Assembly: GCA_003598085.1 (NCBI GenBank)
Contig: QZKU01000053.1
Span: 1 to 64,000, forward strand
Length of the DNA stretch: 64,000 bases
Direction of reading: 5' to 3'
Source of the DNA: Candidatus Abyssobacteria bacterium SURF_5
Lineage (GTDB): Bacteria > Abyssobacteria > SURF-5
The translations under genes were made by a program, and so were the position numbers. Shown piece after piece: positions 47,546 to 56,560 of this stretch (positions are counted from its first letter, which is position 1; every line of letters starts with the position of its first letter). A model generated the notes under the pieces. It did no database searches. It was given only the letters and a program-made list of their open reading frames with translations, and was not told the DNA's origin.

Positions 47546-48004
47546 TCAACCCATCCACTCGACCTCTTTCGGATATGATTCGCCGTACTTCGCCTTCATG
47601 TACATCATGTTCGTCAGGCGGAGGCGGTGGCAGAGAACACCGATAATATTGGTCAAGAAGCCTTTCGGTATTTTCTTCTCAAGCATCTTGTTCAGCACGT
47701 CTTCACTCAGCACGAGCACCTGTGACGGCTCCCTCACCAGCGCATGGGCTGACCGGATATGCCTCCCAAACATCGCCATTTCCCCAAAAATCTCACCCGC
47801 ACCAAGCTCGGCCAACACTTTCTTATGTGTATCGTATTCGTCAATGATGTCTATTTTCCCTTTGATCAGGATGAACATCTCATGGGCGACGTCGCCCTTC
47901 TTAAACAACAACTTTCCCTTGTCGATTGGGCGGATCATCCCCAGGTCGATAATGCTGTTGATTTCCGATTTACTCAGCCCTTTGAATACATCAAAACCCG
48001 GCAT
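47546..48004 (-). CDS. cyclic-nucleotide-binding domain protein
   Basis: 152 residues starting MPGFDVFKGLSKSEIN after AGGAGAGAGAGCT; an earlier ATG at 48046 lacks a site. A single cNMP fold: FKKGDVAHEMFILIKGKIDI and the phosphate-binding cassette LGAGEIFGEMAMFGRHIRSAHALV. No DNA-binding or output domain follows, so it is not a CRP regulator; the C-terminal helices may pair with a partner. Confidence 0.85.
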   Translation of the reverse strand: MPGFDVFKGLSKSEINSIIDLGMIRPIDKGKLLFKKGDVAHEMFILIKGKIDIIDEYDTHKKVLAELGAGEIFGEMAMFGRHIRSAHALVREPSQVLVLSEDVLNKMLEKKIPKGFLTNIIGVLCHRLRLTNMMYMKAKYGESYPKEVEWMG

Positions 48005-48058
48005 AGCTCTCTCTCCTGAGGATGTTAGGAATGTCTGCAGTTTCAAAAATTATATGAA

Positions 48059-48111
48059 CTCGTGCAGGCGGATGTCAATCATTTTCCGGCGGGATCATCC
48101 GCCTGCACGAG
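48059..48111. repeat. 16-bp perfect inverted repeat
   Basis: CTCGTGCAGGCGGATG (48059-48074) and its reverse complement (48096-48111), separated by 21 bases. It lies just upstream of the cNMP gene start, on the far side from its coding region. No T tract follows on either strand, so it is not a standard terminator; it may be a repeat element or binding site. Confidence 0.6.
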
Positions 48112-48413
48112 AGTGAAGGGCCACGAGCCCAGCGAAGGGAACTGGCTCCATTTACGGAATCCACGCCTTCTTGGATTCTAGAACGGGGCCTGTCCCCCAA
48201 GCAAGAGCCAGCGCTTGATGATCGAACAGCATCCCCCCCTTCCACGACGATAGCGATGGGACTGTCCCAAGAATTACGGGCCGCGTCTTTTCGGCCGTAG
48301 ATTCGGGGCCGTCCCCATCGCAACGAAACCGCCCGAATCAACCTTCGGACAGGCTTCCTGTCCCCAAAGCAAGAACCGGCCGCGATCGTCCGACACTCTC
48401 TCCGGCCTCGAAG
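48112..48413. repeat. intergenic cluster of GGGACAG-type palindromic repeats
   Basis: Four related palindromic units lie at 48185-48198, 48257-48269, 48305-48316 and 48347-48365, all built on GGGGacaGTCCCC-like cores. Two are followed by the near-identical tail CAAGCAAGAGCC/AAAGCAAGAACC. No coding gene is supported; short minus-strand frames here look like chance. The pattern resembles REP-type elements moved by Y1 transposases, though no transposase is in the window. Confidence 0.5.
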
Positions 48414-50573
48414 TTATTCCTTCCGGAATCGCCACACTTCCTCGCTCGGTATGATCACATGAGCGGTCTGATCCCGGTCCGTCCCCTGGACCCTCCAGTA
48501 TATCCAGATGCCGGAAGGAATCCGGTTCCATATGGCAGCGGGCATTGTCCAGAAGTTCTCCGTTATGACCAGATGAAGATCCTCAAAGGTCGACCATATC
48601 CGGCCGCCCGGCGAAACCGCAAATTCGACCGAAAAAGCATTTCGCGAACCCCCATCCACAATCCACGAGAAAGTTGGAGCCGCGGGGAGAACCGCGTTGT
48701 TCGCAGGCGCAAGAAGAGTGATCGTCTCAAGGATCGGGTTTTTGCACAGTTCCACGATTCGCAGATAACCGAAGCCGGTAACATAAAGATATTGAGGCGT
48801 AATGGCAATTCCATAAAGCTCATCACCCAAGCCAAGCGATCCTAAAGAAACGGGAAGCACAGGATCGCTTATGTCCAAAAATATCAGATCCCCGTAATTT
48901 AGAACGTACGCCTGCGATCCAAGGACGGCTATATCTGTCGCGTAAGCCCCTATCTCCAGAGAATGCAGGAAAATAGGGGAGGCCGGATCGGAAATGTCGA
49001 TGACCGCAACTCCTGAGAAAAGATCGGCCACATATGCGGTCGACCCGGAAATCGCAATATCGAGCGCCAGTCCGGGTGTCTCGACAGAACCCATCATCAC
49101 CGGAGAGAGCGGGTTCGAGACGTCGATTATGTGCATGCCATATGCCTGATCGGCGACGTAAACCAGGGAACCTGCCATGGTCACGCCGCTCGCAATCCCC
49201 GGCGTATCCACTACAGCCGCTAGCTGCGGGGCCACCGGATCGGAAATATCGGCAACCACTAAACCCGCCCCCTCGCAGGCTATGTACGCATAATCACCCG
49301 CTGTCGTTATCGCCGCCGCCGGACCGGGTGTCGCCAGCATGCCGGCGCCGTCAGGCGCCGATGGGTCCGAAATATCAACCACCAGCATCCCCCAATCATA
49401 ATCGGCAACGTACGCGTAGGAACCGGAAACGGCCACACCGGTTGAGGGCGCAGGCAAGGAGATCCATCCAACGGTAATGGGATTGGCGGCATCAGATACA
49501 TCTTCTATCACAAGCGTAAATGACGAGGCTATGACGGCGTAGTTCCCGTTAATGACGACGTCACTGCTCATATCAGGAAAACTCTGCGAGCCGACCACGA
49601 AGGGAGAAGATGGAGCCGACACATCGATGAGATCCAATCCTCCCCAACTGCAGGCGACGTAAGCTACAGAACCGGATACTATTACATTTTCCGCAAAACT
49701 CGAAGTGTTTGACGATCCAATTTGAGCCGGCGACGTGGGATCGGATACATCCAGAATCTGCAGGTGCAGGAAACTGTCTGCAACGTAAGCATATGGATCC
49801 GATACATATACACCGGACGCAAAGCCGGGGGTTTCAATTGAACCCACCAGCACAGGATGGGCAGGATCCGATACATCGACAACTCGTAAACCGGCGTCGT
49901 CCGTCAGGTATGCATACGCACCCGACAAACAAACATCGTTTGCTCCCGGAATACTGGCGACCCCAACAACATGAGCTGTCAAGGGGTCGGAAACATCGAC
50001 GATCTCTAATCCGCTCAACCTGCATGCCACATATGCACATGAGCCCGAGACCGCAACCGATGCTGAGTATTGCGGCAAACTCACCGACTTCACCAGAGTG
50101 GGCGAAACCGGATTGGATACGTCGACTATCTCCAGCCCTTGATACAAGTTGGCCACATATGCATAGGAACCGGACACGGCGACATCATCGGCTACTGCGG
50201 GTGAGCCCGGCATCACAATAGAACCGACTATCTGTGGGTCTGAAGGCGCCGAAATATCAACGATCTGCAGACCGGCAGAGGCGTTGGCAATATAGGCATA
50301 TTCCCCCTGGACCACTATCCCAAGCGCCTCATCCGGCGTCCCAAGTGTACCCACGGTGGCAGGCGACGCCGAATCCTCAATGTTAACAACAAACAGCCCC
50401 GCATCCCGGTCCGTCAGATAAGCATAATTTCCCGCCACTGCGACGTCCCAGGCGTTGCCGGTTTCGACAGAACTCAGTATCTCAGGGATACTGATCGGGC
50501 AACCGCCGAACGCGGCCGCCGGAAGAAAAAAAAGAATCAAGAGAAATGATAGAATCATCCTGGCGAATCTCAT
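48414..50573 (-). CDS. secreted LVIVD-repeat beta-propeller protein
   Basis: 719 residues from an ATG preceded by AAAGGAGG, with a signal peptide (FARMILSFLLILFFLPAAAFGG). The body holds 13 complete repeats of about 43 residues and a 14th partial one, each with a YAYVAD-type strand and an LxIVDVSDP strand. Fourteen blades fit two seven-bladed propellers. A C-terminal fibronectin-like domain (about 610-719, LLAPANNAVLPAAPTFSW) ends the protein. The function of LVIVD proteins is unknown; surface location is inferred. The first repeat begins soon after the signal. Confidence 0.85.
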   Translation of the reverse strand: MRFARMILSFLLILFFLPAAAFGGCPISIPEILSSVETGNAWDVAVAGNYAYLTDRDAGLFVVNIEDSASPATVGTLGTPDEALGIVVQGEYAYIANASAGLQIVDISAPSDPQIVGSIVMPGSPAVADDVAVSGSYAYVANLYQGLEIVDVSNPVSPTLVKSVSLPQYSASVAVSGSCAYVACRLSGLEIVDVSDPLTAHVVGVASIPGANDVCLSGAYAYLTDDAGLRVVDVSDPAHPVLVGSIETPGFASGVYVSDPYAYVADSFLHLQILDVSDPTSPAQIGSSNTSSFAENVIVSGSVAYVACSWGGLDLIDVSAPSSPFVVGSQSFPDMSSDVVINGNYAVIASSFTLVIEDVSDAANPITVGWISLPAPSTGVAVSGSYAYVADYDWGMLVVDISDPSAPDGAGMLATPGPAAAITTAGDYAYIACEGAGLVVADISDPVAPQLAAVVDTPGIASGVTMAGSLVYVADQAYGMHIIDVSNPLSPVMMGSVETPGLALDIAISGSTAYVADLFSGVAVIDISDPASPIFLHSLEIGAYATDIAVLGSQAYVLNYGDLIFLDISDPVLPVSLGSLGLGDELYGIAITPQYLYVTGFGYLRIVELCKNPILETITLLAPANNAVLPAAPTFSWIVDGGSRNAFSVEFAVSPGGRIWSTFEDLHLVITENFWTMPAAIWNRIPSGIWIYWRVQGTDRDQTAHVIIPSEEVWRFRKE

Positions 50574-50598
50574 ACAGCCCCTCCTTTGATTAATAATG

Positions 50599-50630
50599 TT
50601 TCGCCTCAACAAATGATAGATTTGGCGAAA
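50599..50630. promoter_or_regulatory. inverted repeat next to the LVIVD promoter
   Basis: TTTCGCC (50599-50605) and GGCGAAA (50624-50630) form a 7-bp inverted repeat with an 18-bp gap. The right arm abuts the -10 of the LVIVD promoter, so a repressor bound there could block transcription. Confidence 0.35.
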
Positions 50631-50658
50631 TGTTATCATCAAGTGAAAAATTTGTCAA
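50630..50658 (-). promoter_or_regulatory. promoter of the LVIVD gene
   Basis: Minus-strand TTGACA (50653-50658), 17-bp spacer, TAACAT (50630-50635), with TGA before the -10. Confidence 0.75.
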
Positions 50659-50711
50659 TAAAAGGAAACGGGAAAGAAAATATTTTAAGATTTTGACAGA
50701 AGGCTTTTCTT

Positions 50712-50740
50712 TTGACAAAGCAACCAAAATCTGCTATATT
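50712..50740 (+). promoter_or_regulatory. promoter of the B12-binding protein gene
   Basis: TTGACA (50712-50717), 17-bp spacer, TATATT (50735-50740) preceded by TGC; divergent from the LVIVD promoter. The ATG follows 41 bp later. Confidence 0.8.
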
Positions 50741-50781
50741 CCCTTATCATCCTGACCTTATTTTATTCGGAACTGGAGCAC

Positions 50782-51192
50782 ATGCCGGAATCGGAAAGAA
50801 AGATACGCGTGCTGGTTGCGAAGCCGGGGTTGGACGGGCATGATCGCGGAGTGAAAGTGGTGGCCGCGGCGCTGCGGGATGCGGGCATGGAAGTGATCTA
50901 TTCCGGACTGCACCAGACGCCGGAAATGGTGGTCGAGACGGCGATTCAGGAGGATGTGGACGTTATCGGCCTGTCGGTGCTTTCGGGCGCCCACATGACG
51001 CTGTTTCGGAAAGTGCAGAACCTTCTTGCCGCCCAAGGGGCTCAGAATATCATCCTCATCGGCGGCGGGATCATTCCTGAGGAAGACCAGGAAGAGCTTC
51101 TCAAATCCGGGGTTGCAGCTCTCTTTGGCCCCGGCGCCACTACAAGAGACATCATCGAATTCATCCGGCGCGCGTGCGCCGGCAAGTCTTGA
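50782..51192 (+). CDS. standalone B12-binding domain, methylmalonyl-CoA mutase C-terminal type
   Basis: 136 residues forming only the cobalamin-binding domain: [10 protein letters not shown] holds the DxHxxG motif whose His replaces dimethylbenzimidazole, followed by [13 protein letters not shown] and [11 protein letters not shown]. It matches the small alpha-subunit domain of acyl-CoA mutases encoded apart from the catalytic subunit. No large mutase subunit or MeaB chaperone lies in the window. Confidence 0.92.
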   Translation: MPESERKIRVLVAKPGLDGHDRGVKVVAAALRDAGMEVIYSGLHQTPEMVVETAIQEDVDVIGLSVLSGAHMTLFRKVQNLLAAQGAQNIILIGGGIIPEEDQEELLKSGVAALFGPGATTRDIIEFIRRACAGKS

Positions 51193-51208
51193 AGCACGCG
51201 CACATAAC

Positions 51209-52162
51209 CTATTGATTTAACCGCACATCGTAGCTTTGCTCGATCGCGTGCACGAGCAAGGTAAGCAATTCATTGGTCGGCGTGTCGATGCCGACTCCGC
51301 CCCCCAGCCATGCCACCGCTCCATTGATCGCGTCAATCTCGGTCCTTCTCTTTGCGACTACGTCCTGCAGCATCGAAGAAACGTTCCTGGCCGTGAGCCG
51401 GCACACTTCCTCAACTTGAGCAAGCGGGTTCTCATGCGCCGGTTGAATGTTCTTTGCCCGGCATACCGCAACCGCTTCCTCGACCGCCTGTCTCATGATC
51501 CGGCGGCTCCCCTCGAAATCAAGCAATCGTCCATTATGCACCCTCAGGATCGCCGTCAGTGCGTTGATGCCGACATTGATGATGAGCTTGCCCCAGATCG
51601 TCGCCTCGAGATTGAACGAGATCTGCGGTTCGAATCCGGCTGATTCCAAAATCGCTTTCGTTTTTTCAAGATATGCCGTCGGCCGATTTGCAGGAGTCCC
51701 GATGACCGTCTTCCCGGTCCCGGCATGGATGATGGAACCCGGCCCGACCAGCGTCGCTCCCTGCGACGTGATGCCGCCGATGGTTTTGTCGCTCCCGACG
51801 GTGCGACTGATCATTTCGACGTTTCCCAAACCGTTTTGCAGAGTTAAGACCGGCGTATTCGGGCCCACCGCGCCCGCAACATCAAGGATTGCCTTTTCGG
51901 TGTCATACGACTTCGTCGCAATAATAACCAGATCCGAATCCGGCAACTCGACCGGACGAGCGGTGGCGCGTACCTTTATCGTACGATTGCCTGAAATCCC
52001 CTCAATGCGAATGCCGTCGCGGTCAATCTTCTCGGCCCGCAAAGGTTCATGATCGAGCATAACCACCTCATGGCCCGCCTCCCGTATGATCCCTCCAAAA
52101 AGGCATCCGATGGCGCCGGGTCCAACCACGATAACGGTATACGCTTTCTTTGCCATCGGCAT
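51209..52162 (-). CDS. panE: 2-dehydropantoate 2-reductase
   Basis: NADPH-dependent reductase making pantoate for coenzyme A. 317 residues: Rossmann start VIVVGPGAIGCLFGGIIREAGHEVVML, substrate-site TLQNGLGNVE and AtIWGKLIINVGINALTAIL near the middle, with the catalytic Lys in WGKL. GGGGAGG lies upstream of the first ATG. Similar ApbA-type reductases act on other keto acids. Confidence 0.85.
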   Translation of the reverse strand: MPMAKKAYTVIVVGPGAIGCLFGGIIREAGHEVVMLDHEPLRAEKIDRDGIRIEGISGNRTIKVRATARPVELPDSDLVIIATKSYDTEKAILDVAGAVGPNTPVLTLQNGLGNVEMISRTVGSDKTIGGITSQGATLVGPGSIIHAGTGKTVIGTPANRPTAYLEKTKAILESAGFEPQISFNLEATIWGKLIINVGINALTAILRVHNGRLLDFEGSRRIMRQAVEEAVAVCRAKNIQPAHENPLAQVEEVCRLTARNVSSMLQDVVAKRRTEIDAINGAVAWLGGGVGIDTPTNELLTLLVHAIEQSYDVRLNQ

Positions 52163-52176
52163 GTCACCTCCCCTAT

Positions 52177-54303
52177 CTAGACTTCTTCAACTCTCAGGTT
52201 TACCGCCCGCTCGACTTCGTGGCCCGCCTCCAACGTCAGCGGCCATACCGCAACAATGCATGAACCCTGGTAGGTCCTCTCGAAACCCGCCTCCGATTGG
52301 GAAACAGTCTCGATCGGAAACCACCACACATCGGCGGCCGGCTTGAATTCCAGAATAATAATCACACCCATCCACCGATCCACCATTTTGACGGCCGGCA
52401 CATCGTCCAGTTCATTGGTGCTGTTCATGCGGTTGCTGCCAATCCTGCGACCCGCTACCTCATAATACCGATCGTCCGCATCGCCCGCCAAAAGCGTGAG
52501 GTTCATCTCGACCGCAAAGGTCGTGCGCCCCGCAGGGATCTCTCCACACCTGATAAGATATTCTGTTTCAATCCCTGCCTCAGAGCTAATTGTATATCGT
52601 TTTTCCACCGATAGCTGAATCCTGCCATTCGACCTCAACAGACGACCATTTCGCTTAAATGTGAGCGCCAGCTTCTTTTGCAGGCTGCGCTTGCCGGCAA
52701 ACTCGTAGGGTTGATCGATAAAATCGCCCTCTTCCCGATAGGCGGCCCCCGCAAAATCCGCAATGCCTGTCTCAGGATGCAGGAAATGGTCCTGAAAATT
52801 GCGCCGATCATATACATCGTAATGAAGCAGGGTCTCCAATCCCCTTTCCTTCGCGCGGACAAGATCGTGAATCGATCGTACCGCGCCGGAGCCCGATTCG
52901 GCCGATGGCGCTCCGACTATTTTTCGGTGGTAAGCTTCCGGATGCCGGCTCATCACGTCGGTGACATTGAAAAACTTCGGCCGGTAATCGATCTCGGCAA
53001 CCGAGCCGCCATAGGCCGGGCTTATATAAACCGCATAGCCGGGATTTGTAATCAGCAACTCCTTGAAGCCGTCGCAGTCGTAATCGATCCGCTCGAACTG
53101 CACGTCGCTGTCGTCGCCAGGATTCTCCGCTATCCGTTCTGCCTGGAGCAGGTGATGATAATTCGCGTGCCTGAGATAATTCAGGTACAGGCCGCCGAAC
53201 AGGCCATGCCAGTACGGGCAGTTGCATTGCCCGCGCCATAATTCGCGTTTCGCCTCGGCGGCGCGCTTGCCGGTTAACCGGTTCACTTTCCTGCTCACCA
53301 CGATCATCTTCTTGTGCATGCGGTTCGCTTCGGGATACTTGACCAGGTAATTGCGCCAGAATCCGCCGCGAATGAAGGGCCTGTATGCAGGATAGGAGCC
53401 TTCCTTCTTCAGCCTTTCGACCATCTCCTGGTACCTGATTCCAGCCTCTACCGGCATCGACCACTCCATCATCTCCTCATAAGAGGCGGCGGGAAGATAT
53501 ACTCTGCCCGCCGGAGCTGAGGAATCAATGAACTCGGAGAATGTCGGCATCTTGATCCAATCGGCGTTCTCCTCGATCTGAGAAAACAGCCGCTCGAGAT
53601 ATTTCTCCTCGTAAACCCATTTGTACGTTTCAGGCCAGACGCCGAACTTCTCGGCGTCATCGCCATAGGTGATCCCTTTCGGGGCGCCCTCAAGACAAAG
53701 CCGGCGCAAATGGGATATCGTGTCTTCCGGCAGTTTGAAGGGGATGTAGTACCGCAACGTCTTGTCAATAGGAAAAACCGCTGTCTTGGCGCCAGAGTTC
53801 TCGACAAAATAATACCCGAATAAGTGCTCCGGTCTGAGCCCCGCATAAATGAAATGAGTATCGTCAAGAAGGGTGTAGTCAAGCCCCGCTTCGGCTATGA
53901 CCGACGGCAGATGCGGCTCCCACACGCGCTCTGCAAGCCACAAGCCGCGCGCTCTTTGGCCGAACCGGCGGCGAATGTAGTCATTCATCATCCGGATTTG
54001 CCCGATCGCATCCTGAAGCGGGATGACCGGCAGAATCGGCTCGTAGAATCCGCCGCTGAGCAGTTCAATTTGGCCGCGCTCGGCCATGCGCGCGATCAGG
54101 TCGATATATGCGGGTTCATTCGCCTCGATCCACTCGAGTAAACAGCCGGAGAAATGGAGAGATGACCGAATACCTGGATGCTCGGATAAGGCCCTGAGGA
54201 AAGGATGATAACACCGCTGGAATGCTTTTCTGAAAACATGATCGAAATTGCCAATGGGTTGGTGCGAGTGAATCCCGAACATCAAGCTGATACCGGCTTC
54301 CAT
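52177..54303 (-). CDS. GH57 4-alpha-glucanotransferase / alpha-amylase
   Basis: Glycoside hydrolase family 57, 708 residues from MEAGISLMFGIHSHQPIGN. The motifs are in order: HSHQP (motif 1), ELLSGGFYEPILP, WLAERVWEPHLP with the nucleophile Glu (motif 3), and YGDDAEKFGVWPETYKWV with the acid Asp (motif 4). The C-terminal half has beta-rich DUF1925/DUF1926-type domains. It most resembles the amylopullulanase-like or 4-alpha-glucanotransferase group. It follows another GH57 gene. Confidence 0.88.
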   Translation of the reverse strand: MEAGISLMFGIHSHQPIGNFDHVFRKAFQRCYHPFLRALSEHPGIRSSLHFSGCLLEWIEANEPAYIDLIARMAERGQIELLSGGFYEPILPVIPLQDAIGQIRMMNDYIRRRFGQRARGLWLAERVWEPHLPSVIAEAGLDYTLLDDTHFIYAGLRPEHLFGYYFVENSGAKTAVFPIDKTLRYYIPFKLPEDTISHLRRLCLEGAPKGITYGDDAEKFGVWPETYKWVYEEKYLERLFSQIEENADWIKMPTFSEFIDSSAPAGRVYLPAASYEEMMEWSMPVEAGIRYQEMVERLKKEGSYPAYRPFIRGGFWRNYLVKYPEANRMHKKMIVVSRKVNRLTGKRAAEAKRELWRGQCNCPYWHGLFGGLYLNYLRHANYHHLLQAERIAENPGDDSDVQFERIDYDCDGFKELLITNPGYAVYISPAYGGSVAEIDYRPKFFNVTDVMSRHPEAYHRKIVGAPSAESGSGAVRSIHDLVRAKERGLETLLHYDVYDRRNFQDHFLHPETGIADFAGAAYREEGDFIDQPYEFAGKRSLQKKLALTFKRNGRLLRSNGRIQLSVEKRYTISSEAGIETEYLIRCGEIPAGRTTFAVEMNLTLLAGDADDRYYEVAGRRIGSNRMNSTNELDDVPAVKMVDRWMGVIIILEFKPAADVWWFPIETVSQSEAGFERTYQGSCIVAVWPLTLEAGHEVERAVNLRVEEV

Positions 54304-54379
54304 AGGACCTCCCCTTAGATCGGGTTCACATGTGCGCGCGCTTGTTAAAGAGGCCTTTCCTCCAGTCGACGCTCCCCTG

Positions 54380-56560
54380 TCACACCATCCACATTTCGCT
54401 GTCAAAATTCTCGTGAGGCACCGTAAACTTCAGCGTGCTCTCGCGGGGCAGGCGAATGATTTCAATCTTGTCGTTCTTCAGGCTGGTGAAAAATTCGACC
54501 TCCTGTCCCGGCCGGAATCCCAGGTCTTCAAACGGGACCGCGAGTTCGAGGATCTTGTCCAGGGCGACAGTGTCATAATCCCGTATTTTGTGGAACAGGC
54601 CGCCGTCGACAAGACGCTCGAGGAAGAATTTCTTCTCCGCCGCGAGATTGAGATACAGCGGCAGCGAAAGTCGCTGAAACTGGCCGCTGTTGAACAGGAC
54701 GTGGAGCCGGATACCGGCGTCTTCCGGCCGGATCTCGCTGCTGGTATCGAGATCGAAACGCAGGTACAGGTTTTGCAGATCGAATCCATAATAAACGTGC
54801 GTCACGTACCTGCAGCCGAGGGCGATCGCCTTGTCGCCTCGGGCGCATTCATAGTACCCCGCGCCTTTCCACTCGAAGTAATCCGAAACGCGCCCGTTGA
54901 TCTTCGGCTTGATCAGCGAAACCGGCTCACTCCCCACCGCCGGCCTTCTCTCGAGCAGGAGCGGCAACAAAAGGTCGTGGGGAATCTCCTCGTTCAACGC
55001 CTTATAGACATTCTGCAGGTGCGATCGGAAGAGCCGGTCGAATTCCGCGTCATTGTCAGTGGAAAAGTCCGGGCCATACCACCAGAACCAGTCGCTCCCT
55101 TCCGCCGCATACAATGACTCCCATGCCTCCTGCAGGCGCGCCTCTGTGTCCGATTTTTTCATGCGAGAAAGAAAGCGTCTGGTGCGATTGATGCAATCCC
55201 AGGCATTGTTTTCTTCCGGCTCGCCGATCCAGATATCGAAGTTGTGCCCGATCCATGAGCCTGAGTACAGATTATCAAGCGTCTGTTGCGGCGGATGCTG
55301 CTCGAGAAAATCGCCGAAAGTCACCGTCGAGAGCGATTCGTCTGCGCTCAATTTCTCATAGAGCCGCGAGAGGAATTCCCGCCCGCCGCATGGATAGTAC
55401 TCCCAGGCGTTCTCCCCGTCTAGAATGATGGAAACCAGCGGTTGCCGGTCCGGCCGCCAATGGTGGTTCGCGATCGAATGAAGACGATTCACCAGATCGC
55501 TGCTGGCATCCGCCGGGTTGTTCCGCGAATATCCGAACGAAATCAGGTCCGACAGGCCGCGATCCCTGAACACAATGTTCATTCCGGACTCGCCGTTGCG
55601 CGCGCGGTAGGGCTGGTAGAGGTGGTCATAGATGTTCCACGCCTGCAGCGTATGCGCGAGAATCGCCTCGTCCGTCGCCATCCACCTGATTCCGGCCTCG
55701 CTCGCCATCGGTATAATTTCAGGACAAACCGATCCCTCCGACGGCCACATTCCGCGCGGGGGCCGGCCGAACAGTTCGGTATGAAACGAGACCGCTTTTT
55801 GTATCTGTGCGCGGGCATCTTCCGGATGTGTAAACCGGTCTGGCAGCTTCGCCCCCGGCATCGAGCGCCATGCAAACTCGGAATCGCACAGCAGCGGCAG
55901 AATCGGATGGTAAAACGGGCTGGTGGTTAGCTCCACCTGCCCCGCTTCCTGCATGCGCCGGTACAGCGGAACCAACTCGCCGATGACCTGCATCTGGAGC
56001 GAGAGCACCTCCTGCTTGTCCTCTTCCGAAAAGTAACCGCCCTTGCGAATGAATTCGGCCAGGGCCGGATGCTTTTCCCGTGCTCTGTACCCGAACCACG
56101 CCAGATTAAACCATACCTGCATGTCGCGATATGCGTTCGTGTTAAACTTGGCCGCCGTCGTGTCGGCGACCGGACCGGGCGGCAGGTGCAGCCCGCGCTC
56201 ATTCATCAATTCCCAGTACCGGCGGTGCGGCCGAATCATGTTGTCCCAATTCGCCTGGAAGAACTCCCGCAGGATGAATTTCCTCTGGTCGAGTGTCAGC
56301 TCGTCGGCGGGTACCAGCGTGTATTGGTAATGAAGGTCCTTCGAGCGGTTCGAGAGTAGCGCGAGCAATTGGGAAATCAGCGAGGGAACAAGGTTGAATG
56401 TCGCCTTGATCTTCGGAAACTCGTCCAGCAGCGACACCATGTCGTAGTACCCCTTGATCGCGTGCAGGCGTACCCACGGCATGGTGACTTCTCCGGTCAT
56501 GCGGTCAAGATAAAACGGCTGGTGCATGTGCCAGAGAAAAGCCACAGAGGCGGAACTCAA
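54380..56560 (-). CDS. GH57 family glycoside hydrolase (COG1449-type)
   Basis: 726 residues. N-terminal HMHQPFYLDR (motif 1), GMWPSEGSVCPEI with the candidate nucleophile Glu, and ILDGENAWEYYPCGG with the acid Asp. A beta-rich C-terminal part follows (about 560-726). This GH57 branch (alpha-amylase/alpha-mannosidase) is different from the neighbour. It overlaps galT by 4 bp (ATGA). Confidence 0.87.
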   Translation of the reverse strand: MSSASVAFLWHMHQPFYLDRMTGEVTMPWVRLHAIKGYYDMVSLLDEFPKIKATFNLVPSLISQLLALLSNRSKDLHYQYTLVPADELTLDQRKFILREFFQANWDNMIRPHRRYWELMNERGLHLPPGPVADTTAAKFNTNAYRDMQVWFNLAWFGYRAREKHPALAEFIRKGGYFSEEDKQEVLSLQMQVIGELVPLYRRMQEAGQVELTTSPFYHPILPLLCDSEFAWRSMPGAKLPDRFTHPEDARAQIQKAVSFHTELFGRPPRGMWPSEGSVCPEIIPMASEAGIRWMATDEAILAHTLQAWNIYDHLYQPYRARNGESGMNIVFRDRGLSDLISFGYSRNNPADASSDLVNRLHSIANHHWRPDRQPLVSIILDGENAWEYYPCGGREFLSRLYEKLSADESLSTVTFGDFLEQHPPQQTLDNLYSGSWIGHNFDIWIGEPEENNAWDCINRTRRFLSRMKKSDTEARLQEAWESLYAAEGSDWFWWYGPDFSTDNDAEFDRLFRSHLQNVYKALNEEIPHDLLLPLLLERRPAVGSEPVSLIKPKINGRVSDYFEWKGAGYYECARGDKAIALGCRYVTHVYYGFDLQNLYLRFDLDTSSEIRPEDAGIRLHVLFNSGQFQRLSLPLYLNLAAEKKFFLERLVDGGLFHKIRDYDTVALDKILELAVPFEDLGFRPGQEVEFFTSLKNDKIEIIRLPRESTLKFTVPHENFDSEMWMV

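Noticed and set aside
48274-48531. 85-residue minus-strand frame upstream of the LVIVD stop
   Set aside because: Low-complexity charged translation with no start site, and it lies in the palindrome cluster and overlaps the LVIVD gene in another frame.
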